Positions 1 to 7,967 of a stretch of DNA of 38,524 nucleotides are shown in pieces (position 1 is the first letter of the stretch; every line of letters starts with the position of its first letter). Source of the stretch: Desulfobacteraceae bacterium. Its GTDB lineage: Bacteria; Desulfobacterota; Desulfobacteria; Desulfobacterales; Desulfolunaceae. The notes beneath the pieces were generated by a model. It was not told the origin of the DNA and searched no databases. It saw nothing but the letters and a program-made list of their open reading frames with translations. The DNA lies in the NCBI GenBank assembly GCA_013619155.1, contig JABXKT010000088.1, forward strand, positions 1 through 38,524, in the 5' to 3' direction. A program made the position numbers and the translations under genes.

Positions 1-283
1 CGACCTGGACCCGGCCACCCAGCGTGGAGACGGTATCCGCAGCGACAATGGTCGTGGCCGGCGGATCGTTGGCCAGGAGGCCACTCTCCGGTACCACCCT
101 CAGGCGGGTGTTGCCGGTCCACGTGAAGGCATCGTCCATGGGCATCGATGCGATGGGCGTCTCTCCCCCCGCCCCTCCCAATGATTCATCATCATTATTG
201 TCATTGCCGCAGGCAAAGAGAAGGGAGAGAACGAAAAGCACCCCACCACCAATGAGACATCGCTTACCCTGTCGAACACGCAT
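1..283 (-). CDS. Lipoprotein with cadherin-like/Ig-like repeat (partial, runs off window)
   Basis: The minus strand is open from an ATG at 283 to the window edge, giving 94 residues. A ribosome binding site (AGGGAGAG) sits just upstream. The N terminus has basic residues, a hydrophobic stretch and a lipobox ending LLFAC at about residues 22-26, so it should be a lipidated secreted protein. An acidic Asn/Asp linker follows. The visible end (NDPPATTIVAADTVSTLGG) is typical of the bacterial cadherin-like/Ig-like repeats found in surface and extracellular proteins. It lies 51 bp downstream of the multicopper-oxidase-like gene at 335-1750, probably in the same transcript, which suggests an envelope protein accompanying those oxidases. 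Function is otherwise unknown, and the rest lies outside the window. This frame was chosen over other frames because of the signal peptide and lipobox. Confidence 0.8.
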   Translation of the reverse strand, partial: MRVRQGKRCLIGGGVLFVLSLLFACGNDNNDDESLGGAGGETPIASMPMDDAFTWTGNTRLRVVPESGLLANDPPATTIVAADTVSTLGGRVQV

Positions 284-334
284 GGTCTCTCTCCCTCTAT
301 AGGCACTCGAAGTCACGATTCAGATATGCCCCAC

Positions 335-1750
335 CTATCTTATCTCAATGGGAATGCGAGCGGTCACCAGGACCGGATCGGTGGCCGCCACCCTCTGACC
401 CCGGGTGTCAAAGAACTGGACCGTCGCCGTACCGCTGACCGGTGTGGCCGACCGCAGGAGGAGATCGAAACGCCGCGCCGTGCTGAGATGATACGGGGTC
501 CCGGCCCGAAGCAGGAAGGCATGATTGTACCGGGCAAAGGGAGGCACCCCCAGGGCCCGCCCATCGAAAGCGATGACGACCGCGTCCATGGGAAGGGTGA
601 CGGTAATGGAGTTGTACGCGGCATTGAGACACCGGACGAGGATGGTCTCATTCACCCGCGCATCCACGGCGACCTGCATCCCCGTCACCCCGCTATTGAG
701 ATTCGGAGGAATCAGTCCGCCGGGAAGTCCACCCCCGGTAGGCCGGGGACCCGATGGATTAATGGTGGCCGTCCCCCCTCTCGCCGCGGGTACCGGCACC
801 CCGGTGACGTACCAGTAATCGGCATTAAAATCGTGAAAAAAGCCATGGGGAAACTGATCGTTCACCCCAGGCCGATCGACGACAGCGGCGAGATGGCCAT
901 CGTTTGTCACGGCCCCTCCGGGGTAGAAGGCCTTGGCATTAGAGGCCAGGTCACTCCAGACCGAGTCCCGGTCGTCCAACACCCAGAGGGCCTCCGCATC
1001 GTAAGGGACCGTAAAGGCGTGGGGATCTCCCACCCCGTCATCGGCGGCATTGCCCACACCGAGGGTGGGGTGGCCAGAAATGAATCCCGGAAACTGGGGA
1101 AACGCACTAGTATTAGCCGCCGTACGGCGAGGGTACCCACCGGCGTAGAAGGGCTGGGCGGGATCTCTCTGGTCGTAGGCATCGGGGGGCTCGACGAGGA
1201 GCATCCCGTAGAGTCCGAATTCAAAATGCTGCACCGTGTTCCGGTGACAGTGGTAAAAATAGGTCCCGATAAAATTCGGCTGCCACTGATACAGATAATC
1301 ACCAATCTCCATGGAGCAGTGTCCCACACCATCATTCATGGGCGTGGGCTCGATGCCGTGCCAGTGGATGGTGTGGGGAGGGGGCCCCTTTCCTTGGGTC
1401 TGACAGTGGAAGATCACCCCCCGAGGGACCCGGATCGTGGCGCCGGGGAAGGCCCCCGTGGGGGCAAAATCCGAATCATCGAACACCATGAACGAAAGGT
1501 CCTTGAGACCGTCCCAGGTCACCGTCTGATCATTCGGCAAATTGTTGAGGAGGATGCGCTCCACCGTCTGGGGGGTGGAGACCGATCCCAGGGCAAGGGA
1601 GGCCATAAACTCAGGCACGGGATTGGTGGCCGCCACGAGCTCTGGAGTCTCGGGGCTATCCTTCGGCGGATCCCACATCTTCGTCCACATCGCCTGCATA
1701 CCACTGATCTTCTTCCGGCGGATTCGGGTCCCTGATTTTGGTAGTGCCAT
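335..1750 (-). CDS. Multicopper-oxidase-like protein without signal peptide (motifs I/II and T1 only)
   Basis: 471 residues, starting at ATG with AAGGAG upstream. A cupredoxin domain (about residues 60-190) carries HWHG at 129-132 and YHCHRNTVQHFEFGL at 166-180. These match the first half of the multicopper oxidase copper set: an HxH pair, a second HxH, and a type-1-like Cys168/His175 pair with Leu where Met is usual. The second domain (about 330-471) has a cupredoxin-like sequence but none of the HxxHxH or HCH ligands. No hydrophobic signal peptide is visible; the N terminus is RIRRKK-rich with no hydrophobic core. It follows the Tat-exported oxidase by 86 bp, in probable operon with it and the lipoprotein downstream. 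Likely an oxidase subunit. Substrate is unknown; manganese, metal or organic oxidation are only possibilities. The pairing with the neighbour is inference. Confidence 0.85.
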   Translation of the reverse strand: MALPKSGTRIRRKKISGMQAMWTKMWDPPKDSPETPELVAATNPVPEFMASLALGSVSTPQTVERILLNNLPNDQTVTWDGLKDLSFMVFDDSDFAPTGAFPGATIRVPRGVIFHCQTQGKGPPPHTIHWHGIEPTPMNDGVGHCSMEIGDYLYQWQPNFIGTYFYHCHRNTVQHFEFGLYGMLLVEPPDAYDQRDPAQPFYAGGYPRRTAANTSAFPQFPGFISGHPTLGVGNAADDGVGDPHAFTVPYDAEALWVLDDRDSVWSDLASNAKAFYPGGAVTNDGHLAAVVDRPGVNDQFPHGFFHDFNADYWYVTGVPVPAARGGTATINPSGPRPTGGGLPGGLIPPNLNSGVTGMQVAVDARVNETILVRCLNAAYNSITVTLPMDAVVIAFDGRALGVPPFARYNHAFLLRAGTPYHLSTARRFDLLLRSATPVSGTATVQFFDTRGQRVAATDPVLVTARIPIEIR

Positions 1751-1836
1751 CTTAACTCTCCTTTATCTGCGTCCATCCTAGGAATACACATCACCAGCTC
1801 GCATCGGCAAAATAATGTCTCCGTCAACCTCCCGCA

Positions 1837-3408
1837 TCATGAATCGGGCTCTGGGGGCCATCCCCCAGGGGGTGGACCGGTTTCAGCGACCCGCCGCCCA
1901 AAATCGATCATCATCTGAAACTCATCTTCCATGGGAAAATCCATCATCGTATTCCGGTCACCGAGGAAGTAGACGCCTGCAATGAGGCCACAATTGTAGT
2001 TGCCCCCCTGGGATGTCTGGGACGGCTCGGAGTGGTCGTGCATCGGATAGCAGAGCGGTGATTGCCGTGCCGCCAGATCGGACTGCCGGGTTCCATCAAA
2101 ACTCGTGGCCAGGGTCCCGATGGCCGGCTGATGTATTTCGAATTCCCGGACGGGGGGCCAGGTTCTCGTCCCCCCACTCTGGATCACGACTCCCGCATCC
2201 GCCCTTCCGATACCCCGTTGGTTGGGAATGTCCGGTGGCCTCATAAAAGGGATCGTATAATCCACGCTATCCATGGGAAAGACGTTGAACACATCCAGCC
2301 ATAGGGGGTTTTCCTGGGGCACGTTGTTGACGCAAGTCACGTAAAAATGATTGGCATGAAGGTGCATGGAGTGAAGCCACAGCCCTGCATTCAGGATACG
2401 CACCACACACGGTTCCCCCACGCGATACATGGGGACAATAGCGGGGTTATGGTGGGCAAAAAAACCGGACTGACCATTGATGGTAAAGAAATGGGGCTTG
2501 CGGTTGAATCCCGTCGTCTTGACCGGAAAGGAGGCGTTCACATCCGTCCTGGCATCGTTACTCGTGTTGATGAAGGGATCGCCCAGGAAAAGCGCCACAA
2601 ACCGGTCCGCCGGAAAGTCCACACCGGGATTTGCCTGGGCGAACTCCCCCACCTCGGCAAAGAGTACGGGACTGGCCTGATGGCAGAGCCATACATGCTG
2701 ACGGGCAGGCGGGGTATCGGTGGACGGATCCCCCTCCTCCCAGGCAAGGCCGGGCCACCAGGGGGTGCTACCGAAGTCATCGAAGAGCTGCTGAACCCCA
2801 GGGCTCGGATTGGCATACGGGGTCAATTTGTGGCCCGCTACCGCCTTCCGGGGCATGACGACGAAGGCCCCATGAAGGCCCATCACCCTATTAACGGGAG
2901 CATTCATATTATCATGGTAGAGATACGTTCCCGCAGCCCCCGCCTCGAAAATCACCGAGACGGTCTCCCCCGGTGCAATGGGACCGGTATCCACCATGGG
3001 CGGAGCGGCCTGTGACGGTCCGGGGATAAAAAAAGCGTGGGGACCGTCAAGGGCGTTGGTCACCTTAACCTCAATGCGATCACCCTCCACGGCAAAGATC
3101 TGCGGCCCGGGTGAATCCGCCGGGAAACGCTCCTCCTGGAACACCCAGAAATAGCACTCTGCCGGACCGGCACCCGGGTTATTCGGTTCGTGGGTGATCA
3201 TCTCCTTCATGGCATCGGTGATGGTAAAGTGAAGGGTCTCTGTCTCCCCACCCGAGGGGAGATCATCGCCCCCAGCAGGTCCGCTATTGCTGCCGGTGCT
3301 ATCCCCATCTTCATCGTCGCCGTTGCTGTTGCTGTTACACCCGACCAAAATGGTGGCGACCCCAGCCCCTGCATACTTCAAGAAATCTCGTCTCTTAAAA
3401 TCTTTCAT
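1837..3408 (-). CDS. Tat-exported multicopper oxidase lipoprotein (motifs III/IV)
   Basis: 523 residues from ATG 3408, chosen because AAGGAG lies 6 nt upstream; a TTG two codons earlier would disrupt that spacing. The N terminus has a twin-arginine signal (KRRDFLK, residues 5-11), a hydrophobic stretch and a lipobox-like VGC near residue 24. A low-complexity Asn/Gly/Asp linker follows. The first cupredoxin domain has degenerate copper sites (PHAFFIPG; YLYHDNMN). The last domain carries HSMHLHANH (about 346-354), matching the HxxHxH motif, and CYPMHDHSEPSQ (about 453-464), where HDH replaces the usual HCH, so no normal type-1 Cys is present there. It is the first gene of the oxidase group. It should act outside the cytoplasmic membrane. 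The substrate cannot be read from sequence. Confidence 0.87.
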   Translation of the reverse strand: MKDFKRRDFLKYAGAGVATILVGCNSNSNGDDEDGDSTGSNSGPAGGDDLPSGGETETLHFTITDAMKEMITHEPNNPGAGPAECYFWVFQEERFPADSPGPQIFAVEGDRIEVKVTNALDGPHAFFIPGPSQAAPPMVDTGPIAPGETVSVIFEAGAAGTYLYHDNMNAPVNRVMGLHGAFVVMPRKAVAGHKLTPYANPSPGVQQLFDDFGSTPWWPGLAWEEGDPSTDTPPARQHVWLCHQASPVLFAEVGEFAQANPGVDFPADRFVALFLGDPFINTSNDARTDVNASFPVKTTGFNRKPHFFTINGQSGFFAHHNPAIVPMYRVGEPCVVRILNAGLWLHSMHLHANHFYVTCVNNVPQENPLWLDVFNVFPMDSVDYTIPFMRPPDIPNQRGIGRADAGVVIQSGGTRTWPPVREFEIHQPAIGTLATSFDGTRQSDLAARQSPLCYPMHDHSEPSQTSQGGNYNCGLIAGVYFLGDRNTMMDFPMEDEFQMMIDFGRRVAETGPPPGGWPPEPDS

Positions 3409-3448
3409 ACCCAACTCCTTTTTGCGAATGCGTGAATTTTAAAGTAAG

Positions 3449-3514
3449 GATTCAGCGGCGCCTCCGACGCTCTTCTTATCAAAAAACGCCGCACCAACAT
3501 TTTTGATGAGAGGA
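3449..3514 (+). repeat. Dispersed repeat D, copy 1
   Basis: Begins GATTCAGCGGCGCCTCCG and continues through AAAAAACGCCGCACC and a T-rich end. It is closely similar to the stretch at 3835-3899, in the same orientation. The core GGCGCCTCCGRCGC is itself partly palindromic. Nothing indicates function. Confidence 0.6.
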
Positions 3515-3834
3515 CGCGCCACAGCCCGTCACATTCGCACACGTGAGGTCCAGGGGGGGAGGCCCTGGCCGGAGGCATTTTTTAAAGCGAACTAATAATA
3601 AATGGATTTTTAATGGGTGCGAGAATCCTGGCAGAAATTGAAACCGATGGTTGAGGTTCATATGAGGTGTCTATTCTGAGAATAGATAAAGGCAGAAGGT
3701 ACGAGTTTACTCTAAATTATCGCCACGATTTGCAAAATTTCATTGGATTATACTTTGATATCATTCATTATTCAATGTAATTCAAGACCTACACCCAAAC
3801 GAGGGCCGGGGAAAATCATGGCGAAGATCGTAAC

Positions 3835-3899
3835 GATTCAGCGGCGCCTCCGGCGCTCTTTCTCGAGAAAAACGCCACAAAAATTTTTAGATGACAGGA
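3835..3899 (+). repeat. Dispersed repeat D, copy 2
   Basis: Begins GATTCAGCGGCGCCTCCG like copy 1 at 3449-3514. It differs by small indels in the middle (CTTTCTCGAGAAAAACGCC against CTTCTTATCAAAAAACGCC). The two copies are direct repeats about 386 bp apart, with no gene between them. Confidence 0.6.
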
Positions 3900-4293
3900 A
3901 CAGATGCCTCGAAGACATTTTTTCAGCCTATTTGAACCATAGAACGTATTTTTCCCAGTCGGCTAAAATCGTTAGCGAAAATCTCGATACGAAAAAGTCG
4001 CCTGCCCATCGAGTGACCTCTTTAAGAGGCAGCTGACTGCCCTGGCATACCAGACTCGTATGGTCCATCGGGAGCGATGAGCCGACAATTTTATTGACAA
4101 CACCTGGAGACTGGGTCTTTTTCACTGTCTTTGATCGTAATTTTTTCAATCCAGAAAGGCCGGTACGAAGGGGCAACGATAGTCAAAACCATTGTGGGAG
4201 GGGAATCGGGCTGGATGCCGATTTGTTAGATAGGGCCCGGTGGCACTTTTCGTCGTTGAAAAGCGCCACCGGTTCATGACGAATTGTCGGAGA

Positions 4294-4614
4294 TTAGATG
4301 GGCGGGGCGATGGTCACCAGGATTCGCATCTTGGTCGTCGAGCGAACCCCATGGGGTTCACGAATCTCCGAGACGAGAAGATCCCCCTTTCCTGCCGGAA
4401 TCTCGGCATCTCCCGCGCCGAGGAAAAATCCCTCCCCATCCAACACCAAAATCGACAGCTCTCCATCGAGATCATGGGAGTGAACGGGGAAGAGAACCCC
4501 TGCGTCAAGGTTGAAGTTAATAATCTTAAAAGACTCGGATTTTTCCACCAGCATAAACCGTTTCATCTCACCGGGGGTGAACTCGTTGGTCTCATCGAGT
4601 TTCATGACTTTCAT
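4294..4614 (-). CDS. Small cupin-domain protein
   Basis: 106 residues, a complete single-domain cupin. The ATG at 4614 is preceded by AAGGAGAGA at good spacing. Cupin motif 1 is recognisable at about residues 43-65 (FPVHSHDLDGELSILVLDGEG), with the metal ligands HSH and Glu; motif 2 is around EIPAGKGDLLVSEIREPHGV, with the final His. The fold should bind a divalent metal. Stand-alone cupins of this size serve as isomerases, dioxygenases or small-molecule sensors, and the sequence does not decide among them. It stands alone: upstream and downstream are repeat-rich gaps. The oxidase group begins about 1.2 kb further downstream on the same strand and is probably independent. Confidence 0.85.
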   Translation of the reverse strand: MKVMKLDETNEFTPGEMKRFMLVEKSESFKIINFNLDAGVLFPVHSHDLDGELSILVLDGEGFFLGAGDAEIPAGKGDLLVSEIREPHGVRSTTKMRILVTIAPPI

Positions 4615-4703
4615 GGTGTCTCTCCTTAAATATTAGAGTTCAGGTAAAAAAAATGCCGCCGCGTTTTGCACCGACAAGCGAAGGGATAAAACACTGAAAG
4701 CGT

Positions 4704-4753
4704 GCCTCCGGCGGCCCTGTCGGGGGCCAACCTTTTACAAAAGGTTGCCAAAC
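4704..4753 (-). repeat. Family A half-element
   Basis: One terminal arm plus the adjoining hairpin of the family A element: GCCTCCGGCGGCCCTGTCGG, then a hairpin built on AACCTTTT/AAAAGGTT and the end GCCAAAC. The other half (central palindrome and CCAGGGG hairpin) is missing. Similar solo halves occur at 35726-35774, 36112-36161 and 38319-38367, all close to gene ends. Confidence 0.75.
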
Positions 4754-4788
4754 CGGTTGGATACATTTACTCAAGCATACAACCAAAA

Positions 4789-4872
4789 GGCATCTGTGAT
4801 TTGCACCGAGGCACGAGGGGTAAAGCGCATATGCATCCTGCTTTAGAGGTGGCATGCCTCGCCGCCGGAGGC
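4789..4872 (+). repeat. Family B repeat, copy at 4789
   Basis: Contains TGTGATTTGCACCGAGGCAC, then GAGGGGTAAAGCGCATATGC, a degenerate CTTTAGAGGTGGC segment and the end CTCGCCGCCGGAGGCC. It matches the copies at 36012-36096 and 36203-36287 in the same orientation, and 27776-27857 and 33048-33131 in the opposite one. Here the outer stem is poorer than in the other copies. It abuts a full family A element 18 bp further on. Confidence 0.7.
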
Positions 4873-4889
4873 CGTACGGTGAAAGTATA

Positions 4890-5027
4890 GCCTCGGTTGC
4901 CCCTGCCGGGAGCCTTTCCTTTTGAAAAGATTGCCAAATAAGTTTCAATAGTGCCCATGACGGGCCTTTGGCCCGTCATGGGCACTCACTTGGGGTCCAG
5001 GGGATTTATTCCCTGGCCGCCGGAGGC
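4890..5027 (-). repeat. Family A element, full-length inverted copy
   Basis: 138 bp bounded by GCCTCGGTTGCC on the left and GGCCGCCGGAGGC on the right. Read on the minus strand the order is: GCCTCCGGC arm, CCAGGGAATAAATCCCCTGG hairpin, central palindrome, imperfect AACCTTTTC-like hairpin, closing arm. The central palindrome at 4950-4986 has 17 perfect base pairs around a TTT loop, with the conserved TGACGGGCC core. This is the only full copy in minus orientation. It lies between fprA and the cupin gene and contains no reading frame. Confidence 0.8.
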
Positions 5028-5070
5028 ATGTTTTTTGGTCACTTTTCTCTTCTATTTTTGCCCAAGGCCC

Positions 5071-6267
5071 TTATCGGATCGCATTTTTACCGGCAAAATC
5101 TCGACCAAACTGCCGGCATCTCGCCTTGTTCTCCTCGTCTGGAGCCCAGGTCAGGCCCAAGCCATCGCCGGGTACCTCGAACCCCGACTCTTCGAGGCGC
5201 CGCGTGATAATTTTGATGGATTCGCCACTCCAGCCGTAGCTCCCGAAGGCGGCGGCTCTCTTCTTTTTAAATTTTAAGCCCTTCATCTCTTCCAGCAGGC
5301 CGGCCACATGGACCAGAACGCCATTGTTGATGGTGGGCGACCCCACCAGGATGGCCTTGGATCGGAATATTTCGGTAATGACGTCATTCTTGTCTGTCTT
5401 GGATAGATTATGGAGCTTTACCGTGACCTCATCATCGGCCTCCCGGATACCAGCGGCCACCTCCTCAGCCATCAGCCGGGTGCTCTCCCACATGGTATCG
5501 TAGACAATGGTGATCTGATTTTCCTGGTAGCTGTCGGCCCACTCCAAGTATTTCTCGACAATCTGAGCGGGATTGTCGCGCCAGATAATACCGTGGCTGG
5601 TACAGATCATATCCAGAGGCAAGTTAAACCCCAGGACCTCCTTAATCTTTCGAATCACCAAGGGGCTGAAGGGTGTCAAAATGTTGGCATAGTATTTAAT
5701 GCATTCGGCAAAAAGCTCGGCCTGGTCCACACGGTCATTGAACATAAACTCCGAGGCATAGTGCTGGCCAAAGGCATCGTTACTGAACAGCACCTCATCT
5801 CCGGTCAGGTAGGCGAACATGCTGTCCGGCCAGTGAAGCATGGGGGCCTCCACAAAAACCAACTCTTTGGAACCGAGGCTTAAGGTATCGCCCGTGACAA
5901 CCGTTTTAAAGTTCCAATCCTCATGATACAGCCCCTGAAGGCTCTTAACGCATTTTTTGGTGCAATAGATGGGGGTATCCGGAATATGGCGCATCAACTC
6001 TGGCAGCGCCCCGCTGTGATCGTTTTCCCCATGGCAGGCGACGATATAGTCGATCTCGTTTAAATCAATGGTCTGTTTCAGATTCTCAACATACGCTTTG
6101 GCAAAGGGTTTCCAAACCGTGTCGATGAGGGCGACCTTCTCTTCCCGAATCAAATACGAGTTGTATGAAGACCCCTTGTGGGTGGAGTACTCATCCCCAT
6201 GGAATTTTCGCAACTCCCAGTCGATTTTTCCCACCCAGTGAATGTTGTTCTTAACCTGAAAGCTCAT
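5071..6267 (-). CDS. fprA: FprA-type flavodiiron protein (A-type)
   Basis: 398 residues from ATG 6267, preceded by AAGGAG; an in-frame start 11 codons upstream lacks such a site. The N-terminal metallo-beta-lactamase-like domain (about 1-250) has all diiron ligands: HGENDH with His79, Glu81, Asp83 and His84, then His145 (LHWPD), Asp164 (NDAFG) and His225 (TSHGIIW). The C-terminal flavodoxin-like domain (about 253-398) has the FMN phosphate-loop region around [12 protein letters not shown]. There is no fused rubredoxin or flavin reductase domain, so an external electron donor is expected. The family reduces O2 to water and/or NO to N2O in the cytoplasm of anaerobes. It appears monocistronic, flanked by repeat DNA. 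Which of the two substrates is physiological cannot be told from sequence. Confidence 0.95.
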   Translation of the reverse strand: MSFQVKNNIHWVGKIDWELRKFHGDEYSTHKGSSYNSYLIREEKVALIDTVWKPFAKAYVENLKQTIDLNEIDYIVACHGENDHSGALPELMRHIPDTPIYCTKKCVKSLQGLYHEDWNFKTVVTGDTLSLGSKELVFVEAPMLHWPDSMFAYLTGDEVLFSNDAFGQHYASEFMFNDRVDQAELFAECIKYYANILTPFSPLVIRKIKEVLGFNLPLDMICTSHGIIWRDNPAQIVEKYLEWADSYQENQITIVYDTMWESTRLMAEEVAAGIREADDEVTVKLHNLSKTDKNDVITEIFRSKAILVGSPTINNGVLVHVAGLLEEMKGLKFKKKRAAAFGSYGWSGESIKIITRRLEESGFEVPGDGLGLTWAPDEENKARCRQFGRDFAGKNAIR

Positions 6268-6996
6268 TGTCTTCTCCTTTGGGACAACGGTGTATCCCAT
6301 TTTCTATGCGTAGACAGAGACGATGCGGTCAAAACGACCAAGAAACGGGCCTCCGGCGGCCAGGGGTGTCGATTTAATCGATAGACCCCATTGGCCTTCC
6401 ACGAGGATGAAGACGGATGGGCCACACCCATGCCGGTGGCATCATGACCGTAGGGTGCATTTTATGCACCAGAACCGAGGCCTCCTATGGTTAAAGTGGC
6501 CAAAAAATGGGCCTCGGGCGGCAAGGGTGGCGAAGCCACGTGAGGCAAACACACCTTGAAAGCAGCTTGCATATGCGCTTCACCCCGTTCCTCGGGTCAA
6601 ATCACAGCGGCATTTTCTTAAATTTGTGTATTTATTTTCTTGATTACCACCCTTTTACGCTACGCTTGCTGTAATCGAGCCCTTTTATCCAGAGTAGGGT
6701 GCGCCTGCGCACCGTGTTTGAATGGCGAAAGTGCCTGATCATAGGTAAAAAAGGGGCATAAAGGCATAACCATCAAGGCGAAAAAGGGGGCACCAGTGGC
6801 AGTAATGGAGATGGGCGTTGCGATGAAGTAAAAATAAGGGGAGAGGCGCCCGGGGATTTTCAAGGGTGGCCAGAGGGGCTCGCAAAATCTAAGAGAAACC
6901 AGGGCCATAGAATACGGCAAGCGCCTCACAATAGAAAGAACGAAAAGAGTCCCCTGCCACGATAAAATGATCTGTCAGAGCACCAGCATAGCCTGA
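6268..6996. other. Repeat-rich intergenic stretch upstream of fprA
   Basis: No real gene is seen. It contains two GGCCTCCGGCGG/GGCCTCGGGCGG arms (near 6353 and 6510). The second is preceded by the box CTATGGTTAAAGTGGCCAAA, which also precedes family A arms near 27985 and 33258. A decayed family B copy lies at about 6508-6602 and a family C copy at 6639-6721. The open frame at 6660-6929 on the minus strand reads through the repeat and looks spurious. The promoter of fprA should be near 6270-6340 but is not obvious. Confidence 0.6.
6639..6721 (+). repeat. Dispersed repeat C, copy 1
   Basis: Begins CTTGATTACCACCCTTTT and runs through CCCTTTTATCCAGAGTAGGG and the perfect small hairpin GGTGCGC-CT-GCGCACC to GTTTGA. 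It is near-identical to 38402-38485 in the same orientation; the two copies differ at about a dozen positions. No coding potential is seen. Confidence 0.75.
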
Positions 6997-7742
6997 ACCA
7001 CAGCAGAGAGGGCTTTAGCAGCTACCGAAGTGGGAAAGGTCTGGGGCGTGGGCAGGCAGTATGAGAAATTTCTCAAGGTTAGAGGCATCAACACGGCCTT
7101 GGATTTAATCAATGCTGATCGGGGTATGATCCAAAAGCGCATGGGGATAAATGGCACCCGGCTTCTTAATGAGCTTGTGGGCATCTCATGTTACCCCTTG
7201 GAGGCAAACCCGCCGGTCAAAAAAAGTATGTGTGTCTCTCGGAGTTTTTCTTCTGGTATCGATGACCTAAAGCATCTTACCAAGACCCTCTCTACATACG
7301 CCGAAAAGCTCCGCAAAAAAGGCCTCCGGGCAGGTGTTTTGGAGGTTTTTGGAATGAGCAACCGGTTTCACAAGACAGAGTTCTATTACAACACCGCAAC
7401 GGTTCGGTTCCCCGCCCCTACGTCCGACAGCTCGGAGATCATCATGGGGGCTCTCTCGGCCTTCGACGAGATCTACAAAGAGAACATCCCCTTCAAAAAA
7501 ATGGGTGTTCACATGCGGGAACTTAACCTCGAAACCCAGGAACAAACCCTTCTCTTTGATAAGGTGGACCGGCCCCGCTCTGCTTCCTTCATGAAAACCA
7601 TGGACGCTGTCAATAGCACCATGGGCAGGCGCACCCTTGGGTATGCATTCTCAGGCCTTTCCGCCCCCAAGAAGTGGCGCACCCGCTTCAACCATCTCCT
7701 TCGTATACCACCCGATGGGATGAGCTTCCGGTAGTTTCTTGA
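6997..7742 (+). pseudogene. umuC: umuC remnant (C-terminal part of DNA polymerase V subunit)
   Basis: Homology to UmuC starts abruptly in the reading frame after a TGA at 6994-6996: AERALAATEVGKVWGVGR is the start of the helix-hairpin-helix/thumb part. It continues through the little-finger domain (SFSSGIDDLKHLTKTLSTYA; TATVRFPAPTSD). The whole N-terminal catalytic palm and fingers (about 180 residues) are absent; upstream is repeat DNA. A second lesion is near 7699-7700: the main frame ends FNHLLRIPPDGMSFR, but the next frame gives SYTTRWDELPVVS and a stop at 7742, the standard UmuC tail, so a net frameshift has occurred there. The longest open frame starts at a GTG (7030) with no good ribosome site. 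It cannot polymerise DNA. It is the only gene trace on the plus strand. Confidence 0.87.
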
Positions 7743-7967
7743 TTATTCGAGCTTTCTCGCCAACATAATATGAAACCACCTTGGCTCCAGCAGCTTGAAA
7801 TATGCCTTAACCTCTACATTTCCCTTCATCGCAATCAAGTGGTAAATCAATTGGTTCGATCCGGCGACCGTTTGAAACCTGACCAAAAACGGCTTTCGCG
7901 TTAAAGTAAGCTAAATGACGTCATCAATATCGAAGCATTCACCGTAAAATGTTAGCTATTTAGTCAA

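Larger units (their letters stand above)
3409..4293. other. Gene-poor intergenic stretch
   Basis: No convincing gene is present in 885 bp. It holds two copies of a short repeat (3449-3514 and 3835-3899). Near 3549-3580 there is a fragment resembling the inverted GGCCTCCGGC...CCAGGGG end of the family A repeat. A few open frames of 60-97 codons lack ribosome binding sites and recognisable domains. The promoter of the oxidase group should lie in its left end, but no clear -35/-10 pair was identified. Confidence 0.6.

Noticed and set aside
326..1735. 469-codon open frame on the plus strand, antisense to the multicopper-oxidase-like gene
   Set aside because: It is rich in Arg, Gly, His and Pro with no domain. 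The minus-strand frame has clear copper motifs and a ribosome site. The long frame is a by-product of G+C-rich codons opposite.
2347..3015. 222-codon open frame on the plus strand opposite the Tat-exported oxidase
   Set aside because: Same reason: no ribosome site or domain, composition of an antisense shadow.
3928..4176. 82-codon minus-strand frame ending AGDFFVSRFSLTILADWEKY
   Set aside because: Possibly a gene fragment, but no family could be named, and start and context give no support.
6660..6929. 89-codon minus-strand frame
   Set aside because: Its end is translated from the family C repeat and it has no ribosome site or recognisable domain. It may be part of a larger repeat rather than a gene.
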